NCBI RefSeq assembly: GCF_029167645.1
Contig: NZ_CP119147.1
Span: 3,720,001-3,784,000, forward strand
Reading direction: 5' to 3'
From: Streptomyces sp. AM 2-1-1
Lineage (GTDB): Bacteria > Actinomycetota > Actinomycetes > Streptomycetales > Streptomycetaceae
Length of the DNA stretch: 64,000 nt
The translations under genes were made by a program, and so were the position numbers. The notes under the pieces are model-generated. The model did not search any database and was not told where the DNA came from. It worked only from the letters and a program-made list of their open reading frames with translations. Numbering within the stretch: position 1 is the stretch's first letter; every line of letters begins with the position of its first letter. This document shows positions 26,204-35,424 of this stretch, piece after piece.

Positions 26204-26698
26204 GGGTCCCACCTTCTCCGTCCGGCCGACGGAAGCGGGACTCCCGCGCCGACCGGGAGGCGTGTGACCGGGAGGCGCGAGGGCGTGTGACCGGCCGCCG
26301 GGGCCGCGGCCCGTTCGCCCGTACGGGTGAGCGCGGGAGGTTTCCTCGTACGCCGTGGAGGTGCCCCGGCCCGTCCCCGGTGGCGGCCGCGGCCGGCGCC
26401 GCCCCGGTTCGGCCGTGCGGAAGCGTGGGAGCGGAGCGCCTTGCACCGTAAGGCGGCAGCGCCGCGGTCACGGACGCCTTCGCCGACGGGCCGCGACGCG
26501 GCCGACCGGCCGGCGGCGTGCTCGTGGCGTTCCGCTGCACCGGGCGGGGCCGCTGAGGGCGGGGCACGGCGCGGCACGAGGTGCGAACACGCCGGGGGAG
26601 CCCACCGATCCGGCGGCATAGCATCGGAACGGGCATCCGGGGCATCCGTGACGGTGCCCCGCCCGGTCCGTCCCCCGGGTACACGAGGAGAGTGCGTC
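26204..26698. other. 495-base spacer between divergent beta-lactamase-like and TetR genes
   Basis: I found no coding region with convincing features. The frames that stay open here have no ribosome-binding site and low-complexity products. Divergent promoters for the beta-lactamase-like gene and the TetR gene must lie here; no clear palindrome was seen. Confidence 0.35.
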
Positions 26699-27490
26699 AT
26701 GGAGTCCGCGGCCGACCCCGCGCCGGAGCCCGCGCCGAAGGCCGCGACGGCGCCGCCGGCCGTGCGGACCAGCGTCTGGCTGGTCCGGCGACCCGCCTCG
26801 CGCGCCCGCCGGTCGGACGGTTCGCCCGCCGGTCTCGACCGGGACCGGATCACCGCCGCGGCGGTCCGGCTGCTGGACGCGGAGGGACTCGCGAAGTTCT
26901 CCATGCGCCGCCTCGCCGCCGAACTGGACGTCACCGCGATGTCCCTCTACTGGTACGTGGACACCAAGGACGACCTGCTGGAACTGGCGCTCGACGCGAT
27001 CCACGGAGAGATCTCCGCTCCCCGCGAGGACGCCCCGTGGCCCGACCGGCTGCGCGAACTCGCCTCCGCGTACCGGTCGTTGCTGGTACGCCACGGGTGG
27101 GCCCCGTTGCTCGCCGGGAACTTCCTCAACATCGGTCCGCACTCCCTGCTCTTCACCCGTGCCGTGCGGGACGTCATCCGGGCGACCGGCCTCCCGCCGC
27201 ACCAGCGGTCCGGCGCGCTGGCCGCGGTCTTCCAGTTCGTCCACGGTTTCAGCACCGTCGAGGGCGACCTCCGCCGGCGCTCCGCCGCCGCCGGGATCAG
27301 CCAGGACGAGTACTTCCGGCAGACGATGACCGCGTACCGCTCCGAGCCGAGCCTCGAGCCCGTCGTGGACGTCTCGCAGGACCTGATGGACGCGCGGGGC
27401 GGTGACACGGTCGAGGAGATGCGCGAACGGGACTTCACCTTCGCCCTCGACCTGCTGATCGCGGGCATCGAGGCGATGCGGGACCGCTGA
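26699..27490 (+). CDS. TetR/AcrR-family transcriptional regulator (TetR_C-type)
   Basis: This regulator has 263 residues. The N-terminal 60 residues are Ala/Pro-rich with a basic stretch (RRPASRARRSDG). The helix-turn-helix follows (about 58-105): RITAAAVRLLDAEGLAKFSM and RRLAAELDVTAMSLYWYVDTKDDLLE. This is the typical Tet-class pattern with a SLYWYV recognition helix. The C-terminal ligand domain (about 120-255) has the TetR_C look (LLVRHGW, LFQFVHGF-like). ATG 26699 has GAGGAG 8 bases upstream. The target may be the divergent beta-lactamase-like gene, but no clear palindrome was found. Confidence 0.88.
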   Translation: MESAADPAPEPAPKAATAPPAVRTSVWLVRRPASRARRSDGSPAGLDRDRITAAAVRLLDAEGLAKFSMRRLAAELDVTAMSLYWYVDTKDDLLELALDAIHGEISAPREDAPWPDRLRELASAYRSLLVRHGWAPLLAGNFLNIGPHSLLFTRAVRDVIRATGLPPHQRSGALAAVFQFVHGFSTVEGDLRRRSAAAGISQDEYFRQTMTAYRSEPSLEPVVDVSQDLMDARGGDTVEEMRERDFTFALDLLIAGIEAMRDR

Positions 27491-27783
27491 GCCGGGCGGT
27501 GCGGCGGGAAACCTCGGGGGGCAGCTCGGCGGCGGGGACCGGTCATCGGGGTCATCGGACCGGCCGGACACCGCCCGGGCCGGGAAGCAGGTGGCGGACG
27601 GCCCGGGTGACGGCCTCCCCCGCCGCGGGGAACGTGCCGAGGACCTGGCGGACGTTTCCGGTGGCCACCCCGTACGTCCCGCCGGTGGGGGCGAAGAGGC
27701 ACGGTCCTTGGCGGAAGTGCCGGAGCGGAAGTGCCGGAGCGGAAGTGCCGGCCCGCAGCTCGCTCAGAACCCGGGGCGGCCCG
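27491..27783. other. intergenic with short repeat, possible gene remnant
   Basis: The 293 bases between TetR and the dehydrogenase carry three copies of GCGGAAGTGCCGGA-like units (about 27710-27755). On the minus strand one frame reads FAPTGGTYGVATGNVRQVL, which faintly recalls NmrA-like proteins but is too short to call. No gene is supported. Confidence 0.3.
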
Positions 27784-28764
27784 TCAGTAGCCGCGGCCCA
27801 GGTCCACGGTGAGCGCGGGCCGCCGTCCCGCGCGGAGCTCCGCCCAGCAGGCGGCGAAGTCGGTGACGACGTCCTCGTCCGCCGTGATCCCCGCCGAGTG
27901 CGAGGTGACGACCGTGCGGGGCAGCCGCCAGCACGGGTCGCCCGGGGCGGCCGGTTCGGACGGGAGGACGTCGAGCACCGCCCGACGTACGGAGCCGACC
28001 CGCAGCGCGTGTTCCAGCGCCGCCAGGTCCACCGTCGCCCCCCGCCCCACGTTGACGAACGACGCCCCGCGTACGCACCCGAAGCGCTCCGCGCCGAAGA
28101 AGTCCTCCGTCGCGGCGGTGAGCGGCAGCGCCGCGACCACCCAGCGCGCCTCGCCGAGCGCCTCCCGTTCGGCCTCCCCGCCTGCAGTCACCACCCGGTC
28201 GAAGCCGGCCGGCGGGAGGGCGGGTACGGTCCGGGCCACGCCGACCGTACGGAGTCCGCAGGCCCGCAGCAGGACCGCCACCGCCGAACCGATCCGGCCG
28301 GTGCCGTGCACGAGGGCGGTTCGCCCGGCGGCGAGTTCGGACGGCTCGCGCCGCCACTCCTCGCGCGCGTGCCGGGCCGCGAACTCCGCCACCCCCTGGC
28401 ATTCGGCCAGCACCCAGGCGAGGACGTACTGCGCGATCCGCTCGCCCATCCTGCCGACCGTCCGGGTCAGCAGCGCCCCGGCGGGCCAGGGGCCGGGGGC
28501 GAGCAGGGCGTCCGTACCGGCGTTGACGCTGTGGAACCAGACCAGGCCCTCCGCCGGTAGCCCCGTCGGCCGCGCGTCCCCGACGTACACGACGGGCTCC
28601 CCGGCCCGGACGGCCGGCTCCCCGTCCGCCGGGTACGCGGCCCAGGGACGGCCGGTGACCTCCGCCAGCCCGCGGCCCACCGCCGGCGCGAGGCCGGGGG
28701 CGGTGAGCAGCCGGGCGCGAGCGAGGAGGCCGGGGCCGGGCAGCGCTGGCGTCGTGGAAGGCAC
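27784..28764 (-). CDS. D-isomer-specific 2-hydroxyacid dehydrogenase
   Basis: This NAD(P)-dependent oxidoreductase has 326 residues. The nucleotide-binding motif is LVHGTGRIGSAVAVLLRACG (GxGxxG, about 152-171). The conserved FVNVGRGATVD (about 247-257) carries the substrate-binding Arg in GRG, and VLDVLPSEP (about 276-284) the acidic residue. The His-bearing block SHSAGIT (about 298-304) supplies the catalytic His. The family reduces 2-keto acids to D-2-hydroxy acids or the reverse; the substrate is unknown. GTG 28764 follows a G-rich run. It starts 11 bases after the stop of the F420-type oxidoreductase gene, so both form an operon. Confidence 0.85.
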   Translation of the reverse strand: MPSTTPALPGPGLLARARLLTAPGLAPAVGRGLAEVTGRPWAAYPADGEPAVRAGEPVVYVGDARPTGLPAEGLVWFHSVNAGTDALLAPGPWPAGALLTRTVGRMGERIAQYVLAWVLAECQGVAEFAARHAREEWRREPSELAAGRTALVHGTGRIGSAVAVLLRACGLRTVGVARTVPALPPAGFDRVVTAGGEAEREALGEARWVVAALPLTAATEDFFGAERFGCVRGASFVNVGRGATVDLAALEHALRVGSVRRAVLDVLPSEPAAPGDPCWRLPRTVVTSHSAGITADEDVVTDFAACWAELRAGRRPALTVDLGRGY

Positions 28765-28775
28765 GGGGGCGGTCC

Positions 28776-29246
28776 TCAGTCGTCGGCGACGAGCCGTGCC
28801 GGGAAGCCGCCGGTGGCGATCGGGCCCCAGCGTTCCGGCGTGATCCGGATGATCGACTTGCCCTGCTTGATCATGGCGGCCCGGTACTCGTCCCAGTCCG
28901 GGTGCTCGCCCGAGATGGTGCGGAAGTACTCCACGAGCGGCTCGACCGAGTCGGGGGTGTCGATGACCTCGGCGGTGCCGTCGATCTGCACCCACGGGCC
29001 GTTCCAGTCGTCGGAGAGGACGACGACGCTGACCTTCCCGTCCCGCTTGGCGTTGCGGGTCTTGGCGCGCTCCGGGTAGGTGGAGATCACGATCCGGCCG
29101 GCGTCGTCGACCCCGCAGGTCAGCGGGGAGGCCTGGGGACGGCCGTCGGACCGCGCGGTGATCAGCAGCGCCCGGTGGCGGGGTGTCACGAACGCCAGCA
29201 ACTCGTCACGGTCGGCGGTGGTGTTGGTCGCGATGTGGGGAGCCAT
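28776..29246 (-). CDS. PPOX-class F420-dependent oxidoreductase
   Basis: This 156-residue split-barrel flavin/deazaflavin-binding protein contains HRALLITARSDGRPQASPL, VISTYPERAKTRNAKRDGKVSV (split by a short loop), then WVQIDGTAEV and the C-terminal IIRITPERWGP. The basic KxxNxxRDG region is typical of F420-binding members of the PPOX class. These reduce or oxidise small molecules with F420H2, an important actinobacterial cofactor. It is the first gene of a two-gene operon with a 2-hydroxyacid dehydrogenase. The start is ATG 29246. Confidence 0.85.
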   Translation of the reverse strand: MAPHIATNTTADRDELLAFVTPRHRALLITARSDGRPQASPLTCGVDDAGRIVISTYPERAKTRNAKRDGKVSVVVLSDDWNGPWVQIDGTAEVIDTPDSVEPLVEYFRTISGEHPDWDEYRAAMIKQGKSIIRITPERWGPIATGGFPARLVADD

Positions 29247-29456
29247 ACGTCCAGCCTATGCCGCACTCCTCACCGTCCCGGCGCCCGACCCGACCGGCCG
29301 GCCCGCCCGCCCCGCCTGGTTACGCGCGCGCCGGGCCGGTCACCGGTGGGAGGCGTACCTTCCCCGGCGACCGGCCTGGTGACCGGCCCGGCGACCGCCC
29401 CGGCCGCGCCGCGCCCGCCCCGGCAGGAGCCCGCCCCGCCGCCCGCTGCCCGCCGC

Positions 29457-30272
29457 TCAGCCGGGCAGGGCCTCGCCCTGGACCGCCTGGACGTCCAGTT
29501 CCACGCGGAGCGTCGTGCCGATGGCGGAGATGCCGGCCTTCACGACCTGGTTGTAGTTCATGGCGAAGTCGTCGCGGCGCAGCTCGGCCGTGGCGCGGAA
29601 CGCCGCCCGGACCCCACCCCACGGGTCGGGGCCCGTGCCGAGGTAGCTGAGGTCGAGGTCGACGGGGCGGGCGATGCCCCGCATCGTCAGCTCGCCGCGG
29701 ACCGTCCAGCGGTCCGGTCCGGCGGGGACCAGTCCGCTGGAGTGGTAGGCGAGCTCGGGGAACCGGTCCACGTCGAGGAAGTCGGCCGACCGCAGGTGCT
29801 TGTCGCGCATGCCGTTGCCGGTGTCGATGCTCGCCGCGTCGATGACCGCGTCCACCCGGGACCGCGCGATGTCCTCGTCGATCACGATCCGGCCGCTGAA
29901 CTCCGTGAAGCGGCCGCGCACGCTGGAGATGCCCAGGTGCTGGGCGGAGGCGGCCACCGAGGAGTGCGCGGGGTCGAGCGACCAGTCACCGGGCGGCGGG
30001 AGTTCCACGCCGCCCTGGCGGGCGAGGACGACGGTGCCGGCCTCGATGCGGCCGCCTGCGGTGACGAGGGCGGTGGATGCGGCGGGCGCGTAGCCGACGG
30101 CGGTCACGATCACCGTGTACGCACCGGCCGGCAGCGGCTCGTCGGTGCGGGTCGTCCCGTCCTCGTCGGCGGTGGCGCGCAGTATCTGGCTGCCGGTCAT
30201 GTCGGTGACCGTGACGATGGCGTGCTGGACCGCCCAGCCGTCCCGCGTCCGTACCTGTGCGCGAAGTCCCAT
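29457..30272 (-). CDS. YceI-family protein with N-terminal carboxypeptidase-regulatory-like domain
   Basis: This 271-residue protein has two parts. Residues 1-85 form a beta-sandwich domain of the carboxypeptidase-regulatory/CnaB type (GYAPAAS near the end). Residues 95-271 are a YceI domain: WSLDPAHSSVAASAQHLGIS, GRFTEFSGRIVIDED, HLRSADFLDVDRFPEL and a closing beta strand. YceI proteins bind polyisoprenoid-like lipids in a lipocalin-like barrel. No signal peptide is seen. ATG 30272 follows GGAGAG at 7 bases. The same N-terminal domain occurs three times at the end of the adjacent transporter, 170 bases upstream on the same strand, which suggests a shared origin or assembly. Confidence 0.85.
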   Translation of the reverse strand: MGLRAQVRTRDGWAVQHAIVTVTDMTGSQILRATADEDGTTRTDEPLPAGAYTVIVTAVGYAPAASTALVTAGGRIEAGTVVLARQGGVELPPPGDWSLDPAHSSVAASAQHLGISSVRGRFTEFSGRIVIDEDIARSRVDAVIDAASIDTGNGMRDKHLRSADFLDVDRFPELAYHSSGLVPAGPDRWTVRGELTMRGIARPVDLDLSYLGTGPDPWGGVRAAFRATAELRRDDFAMNYNQVVKAGISAIGTTLRVELDVQAVQGEALPG

Positions 30273-30442
30273 ACCGTTCTCTCCTTGCTCACTTGCGTAA
30301 CGACTGAGGAAACGAGTCGGGCCCCGGGGCGGGGCGGCAGGCCGTCCCCTGCCTGCCGCACGCGCCACCGGGGCCCGTTTCCACCGGCCGGGACAGACTC
30401 TCCGCTGAAAGTGCCGTCCTGCCGGGGGTCTTTACCGCTCGG

Positions 30443-32914
30443 TCACTCGCCGGGGTGGACGAGTTCGATGTCGTGTCCGTCGATCCCGTGACCGGTGACG
30501 GTCACGGTGCTCGCCACCGGCGGGTAGCCGGTCGCGACGACGGAGTACTCACCGGCGTCCAGATCGGTGAAGGCGTACGCGCCGTCCGCACCGGTCGTGG
30601 ACGAGGTCACGACGTTGCCCGCCGCGTCGATCAGGGTGACGCGGGCGTCCGCGAGGGCGGTACCGGTGGAACCGGCGCGCACCACGCCCCGGACCAGCGC
30701 ACCGGCCTGGAGCGCGACCTCGACCCGGGTGACACCCGTGCCGGCGATCTCCACCGGGAGGGCCAGCGGGCGGTAGCCGGCCCCGTTCACCGCGATGGTC
30801 ACCGCGCCGGGGACCAGCTCGCCGAAGGCGAACTCACCGGTCTCGCCGGAGGTACCGGTGGCGAGCACGTCGCCGCGGACGTCGGTCACGATGACCATGG
30901 CGCCGTGGACCGGGGTACCGGCCTCGGCGGCCCGGACCGTACCGGCCAGTCCGCTGGTGCCGGCGAGCAGGATGTCGTAGGCGACCGGCTCGTCGCCGAC
31001 GACCACCGTGGACGCCTGCGGCTGGCAGCCGTCGGCGGAGGCGATCAGCACGTAGCTGCCGGTCCCGGGAGCGTCGAGGACGTAGGAACCGTCCGCCCGG
31101 GCGACCGAGCGGCCGAGCTGACGGCCGCCGAGCGAGATCAGCGTGACGGCTGCCTCGGCGACGGGGGCGCCGTCCGCACCGCGCACCACACCGCGCACCG
31201 GGGTGCCCTGGATGGTGAGGGTGTCGGTCGAGGTGGCCGCCGGAGCCTGCGGGGCGGAAGCCGGGGCCGCCGGAGCGGTGGCCGGGGCGGCGTCGGCCGA
31301 GGGGGCCGCGACCGCTTCGGCGGTGGCCGGGGCGGCCGCCCTCTCGCTGCCGGAGGTGGTCCGCAGGGCGACCTCCTTGATGAAGATCGCGAAGAGGAAG
31401 GCCAGCAGCGCGCACGGAGCGGCGAAGAGGAAGACGTCACCGACACCGTGGCCGTACGCGGACTCGACGACCGCACGCACCGGGGCGGGCAGGGTCGCCA
31501 GGTCGGGGATGCCGCCGCCCGTGCCGCCGGTGCCCTTGACGCCGAGGTCCGAGAGACCGTCCGTCACGTAGTGGGAGACGCGGTTCGCCATGACGGCGCC
31601 CAGCGCCGAGACGCCGATGGCGCCACCGAGCGAACGGAAGAACGTGACGACGGAGCTGGCCGCGCCGAGGTCGCTGGGGTCGACCTGGTTCTGGGCCGCG
31701 AGAACCAGGTTCTGCATCATCATGCCGACGCCGGCGCCGACGAGGAACATGAAGATCGCGACGTGCCAGTACGTCGTGTCGTACCGGATCGTGCCGAGCA
31801 GGCCGAGACCCGCGGTGACCAGGACGCCACCGGAGACGAGCCATGCCTTCCAGCGACCGGTCTTGGTGATGACCTGGCCGGAGATGGTCGACGAGAGGAA
31901 GAGACCCGTGATCATCGGGATCGTCATGACGCCGGACATCGTCGGCGACTTGCCGCGTGCCAGCTGGAAGTACTGACTGAAGAAGACGGTGCCCGCGAAC
32001 ATCGCGATACCGACGAAGAGCGAGGCCACCGAGGCGAGCGTGATGGTCCGGTTGCGGAAGAGCCGCAGCGGGATGATCGGCTCGCGGGCCTTCGACTCGG
32101 TGAAGACGAACGCACCGATGAGGACCACGACGCCCAGCAGCATCACGACGGTCTGCCAGGAGCCCCAGGCGTACTTGTCGCCCGCGAAGGTCACCCAGAG
32201 GAGCAGCAGCGAGACGCCGGCGCTGATGAAGAACGCGCCGGTCCAGTCGACCTTGACGTCACGCTTGACGACCGGGAGCTTCAGGGTCTTCTGGAGCACG
32301 AAGAGGGCGATGATCGCGAACGGCACACCCACGTAGAAGCACCAGCGCCAGCCCATCCAGCTGGTGTCGGTGATGACGCCGCCGAGCAGCGGGCCGCCGA
32401 CGGTGGCGACGGCGAAGACCGCGCCGAGGTAGCCGCTGTACCGGCCGCGCTCACGCGGGGAGATCATCGCGGCGAGCACGACCTGCGCGAGCGCGGAGAG
32501 ACCGCCGACGCCGATGCCCTGGATCACGCGGAAGACGATCAGCATGCCGGCGCTGGTCGACAGACCGGCGGCGGCGGAGCCCAGCACGTAGATGACCAGG
32601 GCTATCTGGACCAGCAGCTTCTTGCTGAAGAGGTCCGAGAGCTTGCCCCAGATCGGGGTGGTCGCGGTCATCGCCAGCAGGGAGGCGGTGACGACCCAGG
32701 TGTAGGCGCTCTGGCCGCCACCGAGGTCGGAGATGATGTGGGGGAGCGCGTTGGAAACCACCGTCGACGACAGGATCGCGACGAACATGCCGAGCAGCAG
32801 CCCGGTCAGCGCTTCCATGATCTGCCGGTGTGTCATCGGCGCGCCGTCGGGAGCTTCGGCGCCCCCGTGCTTGGCGTGGCCGCCCCGCACACCGGTCGGT
32901 GTGGTCGTAGCCAT
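30443..32914 (-). CDS. DHA2-family MFS transporter with three C-terminal beta-sandwich repeats
   Basis: This 823-residue drug:H+ antiporter is of the 14-helix DHA2 (EmrB/QacA) type. The helical part (about 25-545) includes the motif A loop WGKLSDLFSKK, the motif C region GAVFAVATVGGPLLGG and a MTIPMI helix. After an Ala/Pro linker (about 555-595) come three carboxypeptidase-regulatory-like repeats (about 600-680, 680-750 and 755-823), each opening with G(V/T)VR and closing with an Asp/Gly turn. Fourteen helices would leave this tail in the cytoplasm, an odd place for such domains. It lies 23 bases downstream of a MarR-family regulator gene and is surely in its operon. ATG 32914; the nearest clear SD is weak. 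Confidence 0.87.
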   Translation of the reverse strand: MATTTPTGVRGGHAKHGGAEAPDGAPMTHRQIMEALTGLLLGMFVAILSSTVVSNALPHIISDLGGGQSAYTWVVTASLLAMTATTPIWGKLSDLFSKKLLVQIALVIYVLGSAAAGLSTSAGMLIVFRVIQGIGVGGLSALAQVVLAAMISPRERGRYSGYLGAVFAVATVGGPLLGGVITDTSWMGWRWCFYVGVPFAIIALFVLQKTLKLPVVKRDVKVDWTGAFFISAGVSLLLLWVTFAGDKYAWGSWQTVVMLLGVVVLIGAFVFTESKAREPIIPLRLFRNRTITLASVASLFVGIAMFAGTVFFSQYFQLARGKSPTMSGVMTIPMITGLFLSSTISGQVITKTGRWKAWLVSGGVLVTAGLGLLGTIRYDTTYWHVAIFMFLVGAGVGMMMQNLVLAAQNQVDPSDLGAASSVVTFFRSLGGAIGVSALGAVMANRVSHYVTDGLSDLGVKGTGGTGGGIPDLATLPAPVRAVVESAYGHGVGDVFLFAAPCALLAFLFAIFIKEVALRTTSGSERAAAPATAEAVAAPSADAAPATAPAAPASAPQAPAATSTDTLTIQGTPVRGVVRGADGAPVAEAAVTLISLGGRQLGRSVARADGSYVLDAPGTGSYVLIASADGCQPQASTVVVGDEPVAYDILLAGTSGLAGTVRAAEAGTPVHGAMVIVTDVRGDVLATGTSGETGEFAFGELVPGAVTIAVNGAGYRPLALPVEIAGTGVTRVEVALQAGALVRGVVRAGSTGTALADARVTLIDAAGNVVTSSTTGADGAYAFTDLDAGEYSVVATGYPPVASTVTVTGHGIDGHDIELVHPGE

Positions 32915-32937
32915 GAATGTCCTTTGCTTTGCTTCTG

Positions 32938-33519
32938 TTACAGAGGTGTACGGGTGTCCGTCGGGTCGTCGGCGACCGGGACGAGCCCTTCCGCGGGCTC
33001 CCGGTCCGGCTCGACATCCTTCGGGACGGCGGGTCCGGCGAGCCGCGCGCGACAGTCGTCGCCGTGCCGTCCGGGGGTGCACACACCAGGAGTGCGGGCA
33101 GCGAAGCTGCCGTTGAGCCGTGCCAGCGACGTGACGATCTCTCCGACTTCTTCGTCGGACCAGTCCACGAGGTTGTGCGCGAACACCTCCGCGCTCCGCC
33201 GACTGAGGTCGACGAGCACGTCGTGCCCGGACGAGGTCAGCCGCAGGATGCGGGAGCGCTTGTCCGCGGGGTCGGGTGACCGCTCTATCCAGCCGCGTTC
33301 TGCCACGTGGGCGACGTGTCGGCTGGTCACGGACATGTCCACGGAGAGCAGCTCGGCGAGTCGGCTGATGCGCATCTCGCCGTGTTGGGCGAGGAGCGTG
33401 AGCACCGCGGCCGAGCCGCCGGGGCAGTCGGAGGGAAGAACGCGAGCGAGTGCCCGTTTCACCACGCCTATGGCGCTGAGCTGCCGGGCCAGTTCTTCGT
33501 ACTGACTCCGTGCGGCCAC
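32938..33519 (-). CDS. MarR-family transcriptional regulator
   Basis: This is a 193-residue winged-helix regulator. The DNA-binding part (about 40-110) has the pattern MRISRLAELLSVDMSVTSRHVAHV followed by the wing DPADKRSRILRLTSSG. The last 60 residues are extra, rich in Arg, Pro and Asp, and absent from typical MarR proteins of about 145 residues. It precedes the DHA2 transporter gene by 23 bases, so it most likely represses this operon and is released by a ligand or drug. The start GTG 33519 follows a GGGGGG run. Two likely operators lie just upstream. Confidence 0.88.
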   Translation of the reverse strand: MAARSQYEELARQLSAIGVVKRALARVLPSDCPGGSAAVLTLLAQHGEMRISRLAELLSVDMSVTSRHVAHVAERGWIERSPDPADKRSRILRLTSSGHDVLVDLSRRSAEVFAHNLVDWSDEEVGEIVTSLARLNGSFAARTPGVCTPGRHGDDCRARLAGPAVPKDVEPDREPAEGLVPVADDPTDTRTPL

Positions 33520-33574
33520 GGGAACCCCCCGACTTCGTGCGGTCTTCGCAGCGGACTGCTGCTCCCTACATCTT

Positions 33575-33619
33575 GTTGCTTAGGGCAACCATAGAAGCCG
33601 TTGGTTGCTGCAGGCAAAC
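33575..33619. promoter_or_regulatory. two GTTGC...GCAAC repeats, candidate MarR operators
   Basis: GTTGCTTAGGGCAAC (33575-33589) and GTTGCTGCAGGCAAAC (33604-33619) are two interrupted palindromes 29 bases apart, about three helix turns. They lie 56 to 100 bases upstream of the MarR start, where a promoter should be. This looks like an autoregulated operator pair. The rest of 33520-33857 holds no gene. Confidence 0.6.
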
Positions 33620-33857
33620 TAAAGAGGGCTTGCACAAGTAAAGGAAATCCAAAGGCTGCTTAGGCCGTCGGTCAAAGCCCCAGCGTGCGGCGTCGGCGGG
33701 CCGGCCGTGTGTCTCGCACCACAGGGGGAGGGCCCCGTCGGCGCACGTCGACGACGCGGGGCGCCGGTGGAGATGGGGGGGAATGTCCGTACGAACCGTC
33801 GCCCGGAGGTTCCCCGGGGGTTGGGCGGAAGGCCCGAGTTCGCTAGGGTCCTGGCCC

Positions 33858-34073
33858 ATGGCACACAACCCCCACGCCCCTCAGCAGGGCCCCGCGGGCA
33901 ATGACGACCCGGCGGGCAGTACGCAGATGTTCCGCGCCTTCGTCGACGACGGAGAGCCCCAGCGACGGCCCCAGCAGGCCGCGCCGTCCGGCGGCCCGAA
34001 GACCGGGGTGATCGTCGCGGTCGTCGCGGTCGTCGTCGTCCTGGCCGCGATCGCCTGGCTCGCGCTCGGCTGA
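33858..34073 (+). CDS. small membrane-anchored protein
   Basis: This 71-residue protein has a polar, Pro/Gln-rich N-terminus (about 45 residues, containing TQMFRAFVDDGE) and one hydrophobic C-terminal helix (about 49-70, VIVAVVAVVVVLAAIAWLAL). It is a tail-anchored type with the N-terminus inside. No function is known. Its TQMFRAF part may be a short interaction motif. ATG 33858 is preceded by a weak purine run. Confidence 0.55.
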   Translation: MAHNPHAPQQGPAGNDDPAGSTQMFRAFVDDGEPQRRPQQAAPSGGPKTGVIVAVVAVVVVLAAIAWLALG

Positions 34074-34334
34074 TCTCCCTCCTCGCGGGCGGCCTCCGGT
34101 GACCCGGGGGCCGCCTGTCGCGTTCCGGCGCGGCGGCGGAACGCGTCGGGGCGAGCGGCGAACGCGGCGTGAGGGCGCGGCAGCGCGGCCGGGCGGGCTG
34201 CCGCACCGGAGCACGCGGTGCCGAGAACCACCGGGTCGGCCGGACGTATCGGGGCGCGACCCGCCGACGTCCGGGCGCGCTCCGGGCTCGAGGGGCGCCG
34301 CCGGGTGCGCGAGCCTCGCCCGGCGGCGGGGCCG

Positions 34335-35189
34335 TCAGTCGGTGATGAGCCCTTCCCGCAGCTGCGCGAGCGTGCGGGTCAGCAGGCGCGAGACGTGCAT
34401 CTGCGAGATGCCGACCTCCTCGCCGATCTGCGACTGGGTCATGTTGGCGAAGAACCGCAGCATGATGATCTGCCGCTCGCGGGGCGCCAGCTTGGCCAGC
34501 AGCGGCTTCAGGGACTCGCGGTACTCGACACCCTCCAGCGCGGCGTCCTCGTACCCCAGGCGGTCCGCGAGGGAGCCCTCGCCGCCGTCGTCCTCGGGGG
34601 ACGGGGAGTCGAGCGAGGAGGCGGTGTACGCGTTGCCGACGGCGAGCCCGTCGACCACGTCCTCCTCGGAGACGCCGAGCGCCTTGGCCAGCTCCGGGAC
34701 GGTCGGCGAGCGGTCCAGCCGCTGCGCCAGCTCGTCGCTGGTCTTGGTGAGCGCCAGGCGCAGCTCCTGGAGCCGGCGGGGGACCCGCACGGACCACGAG
34801 GTGTCACGGAAGAAGCGCTTGATCTCGCCCACGACCGTCGGCATGGCGAACGTCGGGAACTCCACCCCGCGCTCGCAGTCGAACCGGTCGATCGCCTTGA
34901 TCAGGCCGATGGTGCCGACCTGGACGATGTCCTCCATCGGTTCGTTGCGGCTGCGGAAGCGCGCTGCCGCGTACCGCACCAGCGGGAGGTTGAGCTCGAT
35001 GAGTGTGTCGCGTACGTAGGCCCGCTCCGGGCTGTCCGTTCCCTCGGGACCGAGTGCGGCGAGCCGCAGGAACAGGGAGCGGGACAGCGTACGGGTGTCG
35101 ATGGCTTCCGACGAGCTGGTGAGCACGGCAGGCGCGGGCGCGCTCTTCGTGAGCGTGAGCACCTTCGAGCTGCCCTGGTCTACGGACAT
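34335..35189 (-). CDS. sigN: SigB/F/G-family sigma factor, SigN-like
   Basis: This 284-residue stress/sporulation-type sigma factor is of the SigB/F/G family. Region 2 is [27 protein letters not shown] (given in part) with the [19 protein letters not shown] promoter-melting block. Region 3 is about 135-210. Region 4 is LAPRERQIIMLRFFANMTQSQ with [19 protein letters not shown]. The neighbour upstream on the same strand is a SigF-like gene. In S. coelicolor sigN and sigF are adjacent in this way (SCO4034 and SCO4035, from memory), which is the basis for the name. ATG 35189 is preceded by AAGGGGGT. No anti-sigma gene of the RsbW type is adjacent. Confidence 0.85.
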   Translation of the reverse strand: MSVDQGSSKVLTLTKSAPAPAVLTSSSEAIDTRTLSRSLFLRLAALGPEGTDSPERAYVRDTLIELNLPLVRYAAARFRSRNEPMEDIVQVGTIGLIKAIDRFDCERGVEFPTFAMPTVVGEIKRFFRDTSWSVRVPRRLQELRLALTKTSDELAQRLDRSPTVPELAKALGVSEEDVVDGLAVGNAYTASSLDSPSPEDDGGEGSLADRLGYEDAALEGVEYRESLKPLLAKLAPRERQIIMLRFFANMTQSQIGEEVGISQMHVSRLLTRTLAQLREGLITD

Positions 35190-35298
35190 GCCACCCCCTT
35201 GAGGTCGCGGACGGTCGCGGTGGCCGCGACCATCGGAGGAACGCAGCCTCCACCTGAATACCGGAGGGGAGGCTGCGGCAAACGCGGTTCCAGCAGAA

Positions 35299-35334
35299 TG
35301 TCACATGTCGGCAACACGCTGTAGTGACATGTCG
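35299..35334. promoter_or_regulatory. repeated ACATGTCG motif before sigN
   Basis: ACATGTCG occurs at 35303-35310 and 35327-35334, 24 bases apart. The outer arms TGTCAC and GTGACA also form an inverted repeat. A related ACATGTCC lies at 36455-36462, upstream of sigF. It is a candidate site for a regulator common to both sigma genes. Confidence 0.35.
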
Positions 35335-35424
35335 ATAAGTCAGCGCCGCGTATGTGCAGGAAGCGGGGGGTGTGCGACCCCGGGGCCGCGGGAAATCCGC
35401 TCGGAGACGGTCTACCCGTTCCGG

